From NCBI GenBank assembly GCA_029865405.1, contig JAOUGZ010000223.1:1-5348 (forward strand): a stretch of 5,348 nucleotides of DNA, written 5' to 3'. The position numbers were made by a program, and so were the translations under genes. Below are positions 1 to 5,056 of the stretch, in pieces. The stretch comes from Betaproteobacteria bacterium (GTDB lineage Bacteria > Pseudomonadota > Gammaproteobacteria > Burkholderiales > SG8-39). Within the stretch, counting starts at the first letter, position 1; each line of letters begins with the position of its first letter. The notes under the pieces are model-generated. The model saw only the letters and a list, made by a program, of their open reading frames with translations, made no database searches and was not told the origin of the DNA.

Positions 1-579
1 GCCGCCGATACGCTCATCGAGCACGCGCAACTCATCGAGCAGATCCCCGATCGCGCGCCGCGCGAGCTCGGGCAGGCTCTCCGCCGCCGCTGCCGCCTGG
101 CGGCGCACGGTGACCGGGCGCAGCGGCAGCACCACCCCGAACTCCGACATCAGCCCCCGCAGCCGGTTGATGGTTGCCGTCCTCTCCACCACGAACCCCT
201 GCCTGACCCGGTGCATCGCCAAGAGCGCCTGCTGCTCGGCCGACTTCACCGGCACAAACCTCATGCTCGGGCGCGTCGCCGCCTCGCAGATCGCCTCGGC
301 ATCGTTGCCGTCGTTCTTGCCGCTCTTCCTGTAGGGGGCCACGAACTTGGGCGCCATCAGCCGCACCGTGTGCCCGAACTCCTGGAACCGCCGGCCCCAC
401 TCGTGCGCACCGCTGCAGGCTTCCATGCCGATCAGACACGGCGATAAGCCCGCCACCACCTCAAGCAGCTGATCACGGCGCACCGTTCGTTTGAGCACCA
501 CGCGCCCCGCCTCATCCACCCCGTGCAGCGAGAACACGCTCTTTGCCAGATCGATTCCCACAGTAGTAATCTTCTCCAT
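1..579 (-). CDS. IS110-family transposase, N-terminal part (cut by window edge)
   Basis: The - strand frame is open from an ATG at 579-577 to base 1 (193 codons, no stop). It encodes the RuvC-like DEDD domain of IS110-family recombinases, which pair a DEDD nuclease domain with a C-terminal serine-containing Transposase_20 domain and are guided by a structured RNA from the element. Visible catalytic candidates are D10 in GIDLAK, E53 in GMEAC, and D90 and D93 in KNDGNDAEAI. The Transposase_20 half is outside the window, so whether the protein is intact is unknown. The start is supported by AGGGG a few bases upstream on the coding strand and by the GIDLAK motif at residue 8. The style (MAPKFVAPYRKSGKNDGND, RFVPVKSAEQQ) is closer to the IS1111 subgroup than that of the second transposase in this window. 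The gene points against the cassettes. Confidence 0.93.
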   Translation of the reverse strand, partial: MEKITTVGIDLAKSVFSLHGVDEAGRVVLKRTVRRDQLLEVVAGLSPCLIGMEACSGAHEWGRRFQEFGHTVRLMAPKFVAPYRKSGKNDGNDAEAICEAATRPSMRFVPVKSAEQQALLAMHRVRQGFVVERTATINRLRGLMSEFGVVLPLRPVTVRRQAAAAAESLPELARRAIGDLLDELRVLDERIGG

Positions 580-673
580 GACTTCCCCTCTCGAATTTAG
601 ATTGAAGAACCGAACCTCAATCTTGGCACTTCGATGCCGCGCGGGTATCGCCCGCTCTCGAGCAGGGGAAGTC
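580..673 (-). repeat. Inverted repeat flanking the leader of the first IS110-family transposase
   Basis: The inner arm 580-594 (GACTTCCCCTCTCGA on the + strand) abuts the start codon; the outer arm 658-673 (TCGAGCAGGGGAAGTC) is its reverse complement with one extra base, giving about 15 pairs. On the coding strand the inner arm contains the AGGGG ribosome binding site. The intervening 63 bases hold two small hairpins, GCGGG/CCCGC and GATTGA/TCAATC. In a transcript entering from outside the element, the stem would bury the ribosome binding site; it may also be a DNA recognition site or part of a guide RNA. Confidence 0.7.
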
Positions 674-683
674 CCTTTCATTC

Positions 684-690
684 GTTAGGC
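684..690 (+). other. attC R' core (3' remnant of an IS-split attC)
   Basis: GTTAGGC matches the GTTRRRY core of integron attC sites and lies 7 bases before the first cassette ORF, as cassette junctions do. The partner half-site is not adjacent: the sequence before it is the end of the IS110-family element. The original attC was therefore probably split by the insertion, with its 5' part before base 1. Confidence 0.6.
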
Positions 691-697
691 CTCGCGA

Positions 698-1099
698 ATG
701 GAGGACGCCGTGGACTTTCGACCTGGTTTTCGCCTTTCCGAGATCGATGTCGGAGTCTTGATGTCGGGTATTCTTGCCTCGGTCTTGCTAGCTCGCGTCG
801 ATAAGTCGTTCGCTCTCGCGCTCCTCTTCACACTCGCTCACTTCTTTCTGTTCTGCAATGTGCTGCGAATGAGTCGGCCACTCGAACTCCTATGGGCGGC
901 ACTCTTCGTCGTCCTTGCCGCGAGTACTATCCTCGTCGGTTTTCCGCCGTGGAGCTACACGCTCTCCGCCATGTTGGCCGTGACGGTCATCCTTGCAGTG
1001 GTTCAAGTGCTTCGGCCGTCGTACCACGGTGTGTTGTGGCAGCGAGTAAATCCGGACTTGCCGCAATGGTGGGACGCCAACAGAAAGAGCCGGACGTGA
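698..1099 (+). CDS. Integron cassette protein, predicted four-helix membrane protein
   Basis: A 133-aa protein of no recognised family. Four hydrophobic stretches are visible at about residues 18-35, 38-55, 62-80 and 88-105, so it is predicted to sit in the inner membrane with short loops; the tail (about 107-133) is polar and contains a WQRVNPDLPQWWD stretch. There is no signal peptide and no catalytic motif. It is the only gene of its cassette, starting 7 bases after the attC core GTTAGGC and ending 43 bases before the next attC. The start is uncertain: ATG at 698 has no good ribosome binding site, while an in-frame GTG at 710 (residue 5) has GGAGG at 700-704, ideally spaced. No promoter is evident; cassette genes usually rely on an upstream one, and the opposed IS upstream may have cut that off. 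Function unknown. Confidence 0.75.
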   Translation: MEDAVDFRPGFRLSEIDVGVLMSGILASVLLARVDKSFALALLFTLAHFFLFCNVLRMSRPLELLWAALFVVLAASTILVGFPPWSYTLSAMLAVTVILAVVQVLRPSYHGVLWQRVNPDLPQWWDANRKSRT

Positions 1100-1142
1100 A
1101 TACCAACCAGCCTTCTCGCGCTGGCACTCTGAATAGTGCGAG

Positions 1143-1214
1143 GCCTAACCTTTCGCTGCAGGCGACGCGCTGCGGCCTGCGGCCACCGCGCGCGGCTGAG
1201 CTTGCACGTTAGAC
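1143..1214 (+). other. attC recombination site
   Basis: The best attC in the window, 72 bases. R'' is GCCTAAC (1143-1149) and R' is GTTAGAC (1208-1214), both matching RYYYAAC/GTTRRRY and complementary in their AAC/GTT parts and most of the rest. The inner L-type pairing is TGCAGGC with GCTTGCA (one G-T pair), and the interior is GC-rich and dyad-like. It follows the first cassette gene and ends 12 bases before the next start codon, marking the cassette junction. Confidence 0.82.
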
Positions 1215-1226
1215 AGCAGCTACCCC

Positions 1227-1652
1227 ATGGCGCCTGGGCTCGAGATTCGCGTAGTGGATGTCGACGACGACTATCTGGGTATCAATATCGCCGCATCCAG
1301 CGACCGCTTCTCCGGGTCGGCTCGGATATTTGCTGGGCTTACGGAACTGAGTGCGTTTGCTAGTGCCATGACGGGTTTCCCGTCTAGCGCCAGTGACCGT
1401 AGGTCATACGAATTCGGTGCTCGCGGGAGTGGGTACGCCGGTGGCTTTGTGCAGCTAGCATTCCATTGCCAAGATGGGGCTGGGCATGCGGCGCTGACGA
1501 TAGCTATCGAGGATGATGCGCAAATGCGCTCCGAGGCTTCAGCCACTTTCTCGTTTTCGTTTGAGGCCGCAGAGCTGGATCGCTTTCTGACAAGTCTTCG
1601 GAAGCTTGAGCGCACCAAGGACGGCTATGCGACGTTGTCAGCTGCTGTCTAA
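1227..1652 (+). CDS. Integron cassette protein, soluble, function unknown
   Basis: A 141-aa protein with no membrane segment or signal peptide. It begins LEIRVVDVDDDYLGINIAAS, continues through an aromatic and Gly-rich middle (FGARGSGYAGGFVQLAFHC), and alternates hydrophobic and polar residues in a way that suggests a mostly beta fold followed by a C-terminal helix (FEAAELDRFLTSLRKLE). I recall similar small proteins in integron cassettes but cannot assign a named family or activity. It is the single gene of its cassette, 12 bases after one attC; its stop codon TAA overlaps the R'' core GTCTAAC of the next, a compact arrangement typical of cassettes. No clear ribosome binding site precedes the ATG at 1227. 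The opposite-strand ORF over this region is a shadow. Confidence 0.78.
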   Translation: MAPGLEIRVVDVDDDYLGINIAASSDRFSGSARIFAGLTELSAFASAMTGFPSSASDRRSYEFGARGSGYAGGFVQLAFHCQDGAGHAALTIAIEDDAQMRSEASATFSFSFEAAELDRFLTSLRKLERTKDGYATLSAAV

Positions 1653-1727
1653 CAGCGCGTTGTTGACCGACGCCTACACCTCGCCGCTTCGCGCTCAGCG
1701 CGGCGCGGCAAAACGCGGACGTTGATA
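1647..1727 (+). other. attC recombination site with a degenerate R' core
   Basis: R'' GTCTAAC (1647-1653) overlaps the stop of the preceding gene. The L pairing is CGCGTT (about 1656-1661) with AACGCG (about 1712-1717), followed by GTTGATA at 1721-1727, which keeps the GTT but departs from GTTRRRY at the last two positions. The interior (CGCTTCGCGCTCAGCGCGGCG) is GC-rich and self-complementary. Length 81 bases, within the usual attC range. Confidence 0.65.
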
Positions 1728-1857
1728 TGGCTAAACGCTGTCAAGAGGCGAGTGAAGTTCTCTGCATTTCCGGCAATGAATTCGATGTACATAACGCGCG
1801 ATGGGCAACGCGGCGGGGCCTGGTGACGACGGTCGATCACGCTGATATGCGCGCGTT
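1727..1857 (+). pseudogene. Short cassette ORF interrupted by the IS110-family element
   Basis: An ATG at 1727, overlapping the end of the attC-like site, opens a frame that runs into the IS and stops at 1907-1909 (60 codons as it stands). Joining base 1857 to 3255, which restores a plausible empty target site, gives a 47-codon reading frame ending in ALSHSV and a TAG at 3268-3270. The reconstructed peptide resembles nothing I recognise, and the frame passes through the attC-like dyad at 1789-1857, so it may not be a real gene. No clear ribosome binding site is visible. It could be a small cassette protein, the remnant of a larger one, or a non-coding cassette. Confidence 0.3.
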
Positions 1858-1861
1858 GGGT
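1789..1861 (+). other. attC-like site split by the second IS110-family element
   Basis: ACATAAC (1789-1795) followed by GCGCGAT pairs with ATGCGCGC before GTT (1847-1857), giving a stem of about 10 pairs with one extra base. The interior has a bulged hairpin, GTGACGA/TCGATCAC. The R' now reads GTTGGGT, but its last bases probably belong to the IS; joining 1857 to 3255 restores GTTAAGC and an attC-like site of 73 bases. The R'' deviates from RYYYAAC at one position. The repeated GCGTT on both sides of the IS (1853-1857 and 3250-3254) marks the insertion point. Confidence 0.5.
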
Positions 1862-2042
1862 AGCGCAAGACTGTGGTGCGTCACGGAGCTGCCTCGCTCT
1901 AGGGGCTGAGGTGCCGGCGGTGAGGCCGGATCAATAACGTTTCGACGAGGGTTCTCCAGCCGTGGCCGCGCCGCGTTGCCGATCGGGGCTAGGGTCAGGT
2001 GTGCGCTAAGGCCTCCTGGGTAGCTCGAGCGGTACTCGAGTC
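1858..2042 (-). ncRNA. Candidate bridge RNA (seekRNA) region of the IS110-family element
   Basis: Non-coding region downstream of the transposase stop, transcribed with it on the - strand. It opens with a hairpin CTCGAG-5 nt-CTCGAG (2040-2024) just after the stop codon. Two neighbouring segments could act as guides. TGGGTAGC at 2017-2024 is an exact copy of the element end at 1857-1864. GCGCTAAGG at 2003-2011 resembles the attC target GCGTTAAGC at 3250-3258. The RNA would pair with the element end over 9 positions and the target over 8, each with one G-U pair at the same core T. IS110-family recombinases are known to use such RNAs; this assignment is inferred from position and pairing only. 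Confidence 0.45.
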
Positions 2043-3146
2043 TCAGGCGGTCGGCTTCACCTGCCGCGCGATCGCCCAGACGAAGCCCGAGAGCTCGCGC
2101 GCAATCGCCACCACCACCTTGTTGCGTGGAAGGCGCCGCGCCGCCAGGCGCCTGAACCTCGCGCACAGGCGCAGCTGCGCCTTCCAGGCAAGATCGGTCA
2201 CGCCCTTGGCAAGCCCGGTATGCCGGCGCGCGATCACCCAGGACACGCGCGCCGGGTGCGCGTACGCCCAAGCCGCCTCGATGAACGCGCGCCGCGCCGA
2301 GGAGTTGCCCGCCTTGGTGATGCCGCCCTGACGGCGGCGCTTGCCCGAAGAATCTTCGCTTGGGGTGAGCCCCAGGTAGCCCATGAGCTTCCTCGGGGAT
2401 TCAAACCGCGACAGGTCCCCCAGCTCCGCCACGATCCTCACCCCATGGATCGCCGAGACCCCGCGCAGCGCCTGCAGCGCCTCGATCACCGGCCGCCAGC
2501 GCCAGTGCTCGAGCTGCGCCGCAATCGCCCCCTTCAGCCGCTCAAGACGCGCACCCGCCTCTTGCACCGCCTGCACGTACTCCTCGAACGCAATCTGCTG
2601 CGCCGGATCGGGCAGCTTCAGGTGCGCGATCCAGCGCCGGTGCGCCTGCGTCCAGGCACTCCTTCCTACGTAGCGGATCTCGTTCCTCAGCAGCAGTGCC
2701 TGCAACCGCTGCCGCGCCTGGCGCTGCATGCACACCGCATCCTCCCGGGTCCGCACCAGGTCGCGCACCGCCTCATCGTGCGCGTCGGGCACGTAGATCG
2801 GCGCCAGCTCCCCGGCCCGCGCAAGGCGCGCCAGCATCAGCGCGTCCCTCCTGTCGGTCTTGACCCGATCCCCGCTTCGCCGCGGCGTCATCGAGGGCGA
2901 GACCACCATGCACCTCAAGCCCTGCGCCCGCAGCCTTCGGTACAACCAGAACCCGCAGGGCCCTGCCTCGTACACAAACAGCGGATTCCGATGCGCCGCG
3001 CGGATCCTCCTCACCGCCCGATCCACCGCCGCCGCCTCTCCACCCACACGCCCGAACAGCCGCGCTTCTCTCCCATCCGCAATCGCGATATCCACCGACT
3101 CCTTGTGCATGTCCAACCCCACAACCGCGGTGCTATCCTTTCCCAT
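2043..3146 (-). CDS. IS110-family transposase (RNA-guided DEDD/serine recombinase), full length
   Basis: A 367-aa protein, within the usual size of IS110-family transposases, with both expected domains. The N-terminal RuvC-like DEDD domain shows D12 in VVGLDMHK, E60 in FVYEAG, and D98 and D101 in KTDRRDA. A coiled, charged middle (about 110-215) is followed by a C-terminal Transposase_20 domain (about 225-295) with LRGVSAIHGVRIVAEL, FESPRKLMGYLGLTPSE and GGITKAGNSSARRAFIEAAW; the catalytic serine is expected at S282 or S283. All key residues are present and no frameshift is seen. It is not closely similar to the other transposase at 1-579. The start is supported by GGAGG 6 bases upstream of ATG, but that site lies in the inner arm of an inverted repeat. 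The gene opposes the cassettes. The long + strand frames over it are shadows caused by high GC. Confidence 0.95.
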   Translation of the reverse strand: MGKDSTAVVGLDMHKESVDIAIADGREARLFGRVGGEAAAVDRAVRRIRAAHRNPLFVYEAGPCGFWLYRRLRAQGLRCMVVSPSMTPRRSGDRVKTDRRDALMLARLARAGELAPIYVPDAHDEAVRDLVRTREDAVCMQRQARQRLQALLLRNEIRYVGRSAWTQAHRRWIAHLKLPDPAQQIAFEEYVQAVQEAGARLERLKGAIAAQLEHWRWRPVIEALQALRGVSAIHGVRIVAELGDLSRFESPRKLMGYLGLTPSEDSSGKRRRQGGITKAGNSSARRAFIEAAWAYAHPARVSWVIARRHTGLAKGVTDLAWKAQLRLCARFRRLAARRLPRNKVVVAIARELSGFVWAIARQVKPTA

Positions 3147-3241
3147 GGCCTGCCTCCTCGATTGGTTGTTGATGCCTTCGTGCTCAACAGGTGGCTCTAC
3201 GTGCCCTAAGCACGCAACCCACGATACGCCGGAGGCAGGCC
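3147..3241 (-). repeat. Inverted repeat flanking the leader of the second IS110-family transposase
   Basis: The inner arm GGCCTGCCTCC (3147-3157) abuts the start codon and the outer arm GGAGGCAGGCC (3231-3241) is its perfect reverse complement, 11 pairs. On the coding strand the inner arm supplies the GGAGG ribosome binding site. The loop contains GTGC/GCAC and GTTGA/TCAAC hairpins. The layout equals that of the first element (580-673): same abutment to ATG, same burial of the ribosome binding site, and the outer arm ending 10 nt from the attC GTT, though the arm sequences differ. Confidence 0.75.
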
Positions 3242-3251
3242 GCCTCTTCGC

Positions 3252-3258
3252 GTTAAGC
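3252..3258 (+). other. attC R' core on the far side of the IS110-family element
   Basis: GTTAAGC matches GTTRRRY and starts 10 nt after the outer inverted-repeat arm, as GTTAGGC does in the first element. It is the likely 3' end of the attC whose 5' part is at 1789-1857. A competing junction motif, GTTTAGGC at 3265-3272, lies closer to the next start codon and recurs at 5137-5144, so which marks the cassette edge is not certain. Confidence 0.5.
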
Positions 3259-3278
3259 CATTCTGTTTAGGCGTTTCG

Positions 3279-3665
3279 ATGCGCCACACCGAATCGAAGG
3301 CTAACAAGGTGTTTGAGAACGTCGCCGCTCTCGGCATCGGAGTTCCGGTCGTCGGTCTGCTCATGGGCGGCATCTACTCAATGCCCGCGATGCACGTCTG
3401 CAAAGGCCGCGAGCCCTGGCTCAGCGTGTCATTGAGCATCGGCCTAGCGATCACCGTCTTTGGCCTTGGCTACCTTACCGACACCCCCATTCTCTTTTCT
3501 GTCGGAGCGTGGGGTTTCTCCGTCATCCTGCTGCTTGTCGCTCGACGTCTCTACGGCACTCTCGACGGCAACCTCGAACGCTTCGGGCTTGTTCACGCCG
3601 CTGCGCTGCTGATCGCATTCGTCCTCGCCCTCCTCACCGCACATGGGATATCAAGAAACGCCTAA
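3279..3665 (+). CDS. Integron cassette protein, predicted four-helix membrane protein
   Basis: A 128-aa protein of no recognised family. Hydrophobic segments are visible at about residues 14-36, 47-66, 69-90 and 103-121, predicting four inner-membrane helices; a polar loop with MHVCKGREPW separates the first two. The N-terminus (MRHTESKANKVFENV) is polar and not a signal peptide. It shares architecture but no obvious sequence with the membrane protein at 698-1099. Only a weak AGG (3269-3271) precedes the ATG. The stop TAA overlaps the R'' core GCCTAAC of the next attC-like site, strongly suggesting a cassette gene. With an opposed IS immediately upstream, any promoter further back in the array would be separated from it by about 1.4 kb. 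Function unknown. Confidence 0.78.
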   Translation: MRHTESKANKVFENVAALGIGVPVVGLLMGGIYSMPAMHVCKGREPWLSVSLSIGLAITVFGLGYLTDTPILFSVGAWGFSVILLLVARRLYGTLDGNLERFGLVHAAALLIAFVLALLTAHGISRNA

Positions 3666-3767
3666 CCCCCCGGTCAACGCGGACGCGCGCGACGTGCCGG
3701 CGCATGCTGTCGCCCCCGCTGCGCGCGCCGGTTACCGGGCACGTTCGGCAGACCAGCGCCGTTATGG
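3660..3767 (+). other. attC-like recombination site, long form
   Basis: R'' GCCTAAC (3660-3666) overlaps the stop of the preceding gene. The site ends at GTTATGG (3761-3767), keeping GTT but not the full GTTRRRY. Inner pairing is GGTC (3672-3675) with GACC (3751-3754), then ACGTGCC with GGGCACGT further in, and the interior is rich in GCGCGC. At 108 bases it is long but within known attC sizes. It lies 9 bases before the next start codon. Confidence 0.6.
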
Positions 3768-3776
3768 TGGACATCA

Positions 3777-4067
3777 ATGAGGTATTTGACTGTGGATGGC
3801 ATGTTCGCTGGCACGGGAATCCGGGACTCTATCGAGGGAGGCTATTTGTCGCCCTCGGATCTCGGCCTTTCATCGAACCTCTCGTCACGTCTGGCGGCGT
3901 GGGTCCGCGAGTACGCGGCGGCGCACTATGCTGGATACAATGACGCCGACCAAGTCGCGCGCCTTGACCTAGAGGGTGAAAAGATCTGCGCGGCGGTGCG
4001 GGAGGAGCTGCCCTACGCCAAGGTCGAGTACTATTCGGATGCCTTGATGAAGCGATCCCTCGCGTGA
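3777..4067 (+). CDS. Small cassette protein of unknown function
   Basis: A 96-aa, probably cytosolic protein with no membrane segment, signal peptide or recognised catalytic motif. It starts MRYLTVDGMFAGTGIRDSIEGGYL, then SPSDLGLSSNLSSRLAAWVREYAAAHYAGY, and ends in an acidic helix and KVEYYSDALMKRSLA, looking like a small alpha/beta fold. It begins 9 bases after an attC-like site, the position expected of a cassette gene. The start is preceded only by a weak GGTGG (3766-3770). An overlapping + strand frame (3509-3943) reads through the attC and is judged a shadow. The protein composition (balanced acidic and aromatic residues, few Arg/Pro runs) supports real coding. I do not recognise a family with confidence. 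Confidence 0.68.
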   Translation: MRYLTVDGMFAGTGIRDSIEGGYLSPSDLGLSSNLSSRLAAWVREYAAAHYAGYNDADQVARLDLEGEKICAAVREELPYAKVEYYSDALMKRSLA

Positions 4068-4083
4068 CCGAACCGTGGTCGCT

Positions 4084-4128
4084 GCCGAACCCGCCGTTGC
4101 AGTCGGACGGCAAGCTTCCCTCGATTTA
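4084..4128 (+). other. Possible 5' part of an attC interrupted by the IS3-family element
   Basis: GCCGAAC (4084-4090) is one mismatch from RYYYAAC and lies 17 bases after the preceding stop. It is followed by CCGCCGTTGCAGTCGGACGG. The matching 3' part could be 5070-5144, ending in GTTTAGGC. If the IS3 element is removed the site would be about 121 bases. Neither core matches the consensus, so this is tentative. Confidence 0.25.
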
Positions 4129-4163
4129 GTTGACACCTCGGGCTAACAGCTCGGAGGTGTGTT

Positions 4164-4316
4164 GTGGCAAAAGCTGGACCGCGAAAGATTGCGAAATACG
4201 GAGAGCGATTCAAGGCGACTGCGGTGAAGTTGAGCGGCCTGCCCGGTGTGCTGATTCGGGATGTGGCGGCGGCGCTGGACGTTCATCCGTTCATGCTGTC
4301 GTTGTGGAGGAAACAG
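4164..4316 (+). pseudogene. IS3-family orfA, 5' fragment (helix-turn-helix part)
   Basis: GTG start at 4164 with GGAGG at 4153-4157. The first 51 residues (MAKAGPRKIAKYGERFKATA, LPGVLIRDVAAALDVHPFML, SLWRKQ) match the N-terminal helix-turn-helix part of IS3-family OrfA, which binds the element ends. After Q51 (4314-4316) the frame continues to 4463, but the residues no longer look like OrfA; from there the DNA encodes OrfB in the frame at -1. The OrfA leucine-zipper part and the usual orfA-orfB slippery region are missing. The boundary is set by where similarity to the family, as I recall it, stops. Confidence 0.8.
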
Positions 4317-4318
4317 GC

Positions 4319-5056
4319 GAGCGTGAGCGCCAGAACGAGGCGCTCGCGGATCAGATTCGAGCAGTTCACCTCGAAAGCCGTGGGACCTACGGCAGTCCCC
4401 GTGTGCACCAGACGCTCCGGCGCAAGGGCCATTGCGTGGGTAAGCATCGGGTGGCGCGCCTGATGCGCGCGCACGGGATCAAGGCACGGGTGGCCACTAT
4501 CCGCTACACAAATCCCAGCCTGCAGCGCTACTACGGCAGCATCCCCAACCAGCAGCTCGATCTCGAGCTGAAGACTCCCGACCAGGTCTGGGTGGGCGAC
4601 ATCACGTATTTGAAGGTGGCTGGGATCTACCGTTACCTCGCGGTGGTGATGGACAAGTACAGCCGCCGCGTTGTGGGCTGGAGCTACGGGCCCAGGAAAG
4701 ACGTGAAGCTCACCCTCGCAGCGCTCAACCACGCCGTGGGTAGCCGCCGGCCGGCTTCAGGAGTCGTGTTCCACACCGATCGGGGCATCGAGTACGCCGC
4801 AGGCGCTTTCAAGGACCGAATCGCTGAGCTAGGCTTCACTCAGAGCATGAACCGCCCCGGCAAGGTCACCGACAATGCCTTCATCGAGTCCTTCTTCCAT
4901 TCGATGAAATCGGAAGTGTTCCATGGCTACCGCTTCAACGATGACAGAGAAGTCCGCGCTGTGCTGCAAAGCTATTTGCCCTTTTACAACCGCGATAGAC
5001 TTCACTCGTCTTTGGACTACGTGTCGCCTGCGACGTTTGAACGGCAGGCTCGATGA
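4319..5056 (+). pseudogene. IS3-family orfB (DDE transposase), 5'-truncated
   Basis: An open frame of 245 residues ending at the TGA 5054-5056. It begins inside OrfB (ERERQNEALADQIRAVHLES) and includes RGTYGSPRVHQTLRRKG, typical of the region before the catalytic core. The rve/DDE domain is complete: D in VWVGDITYLKV, D in VVFHTDRGIEYAA, and E in DNAFIESFFHSMKSE, with 35 residues between the second D and the E; NRDRLHSSLDYVSPATFE follows near the end. Full OrfB proteins have roughly 45 more N-terminal residues. No own start codon with a ribosome binding site is visible; the frame extends upstream to 4130, but those residues are the out-of-frame reading of orfA. Likely inactive because the OrfAB fusion cannot be made. 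Confidence 0.85.

Larger units (their letters stand above)
1..683 (-). mobile_element. IS110-family (IS1111-like) element, partial, inserted in an attC
   Basis: Partial insertion sequence read on the - strand: a transposase N-terminal part (1-579) plus a 104-base upstream region that ends at an attC R' core, GTTAGGC (684-690). The upstream region holds an inverted repeat (580-594 with 658-673) and two smaller hairpins. The rest of the transposase, the downstream non-coding region and the other half of the target attC lie before base 1. IS110-family elements make no conventional terminal inverted repeats and often no target duplication, so the exact boundary within the GTT cannot be fixed here. 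Known IS1111-attC elements insert in integron attC sites, and this placement fits that behaviour. Confidence 0.8.
1858..3254 (-). mobile_element. IS110-family element, apparently complete, inserted in an attC R' core
   Basis: About 1.4 kb containing one intact 367-codon transposase on the - strand, a leader of about 105 bases on its 5' side (window right) and about 185 bases of non-coding DNA on its 3' side (window left). Both junctions show GCGTT (1853-1857 and 3250-3254), so the edges are uncertain by a few bases. Removing it restores a GTTAAGC core. An imperfect match to the left inverted repeat (GAGCTGCCTCG at 1886-1896 against GGCCTGCCTCC, 8 of 11) lies near the other end. The long 3' non-coding region is the IS1111-type arrangement, where the guide RNA is downstream of the transposase; the boundary call rests on comparison with the first element. 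Confidence 0.75.

Noticed and set aside
2024..2040. CTCGAG repeat as a rho-independent terminator of the second transposase
   Set aside because: A 6-pair hairpin with no following T-run on the - strand; it fits better as the first stem of the candidate guide RNA.
1837..2271. - strand frame of 144 codons overlapping the end of the transposase and the 3' non-coding region
   Set aside because: It overlaps the real transposase in another frame and has a low-complexity Arg/Ala/Gly composition.
2220..3209. Long + strand frame of 329 codons opposite the second transposase
   Set aside because: Its translation is a run of Arg, Pro and His with no domain; it is the complement of a well-supported IS110-family gene in high-GC DNA.
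3509..3943. + strand frame of 144 codons crossing the attC-like site
   Set aside because: It overlaps two better ORFs and reads through a recombination site with Arg/Pro-rich content.
4130..4318. Upstream extension of orfB to a TTG at 4130
   Set aside because: These codons are the out-of-frame reading of orfA and the TTG lies in the terminal inverted repeat, so this is not a genuine fused N-terminus.
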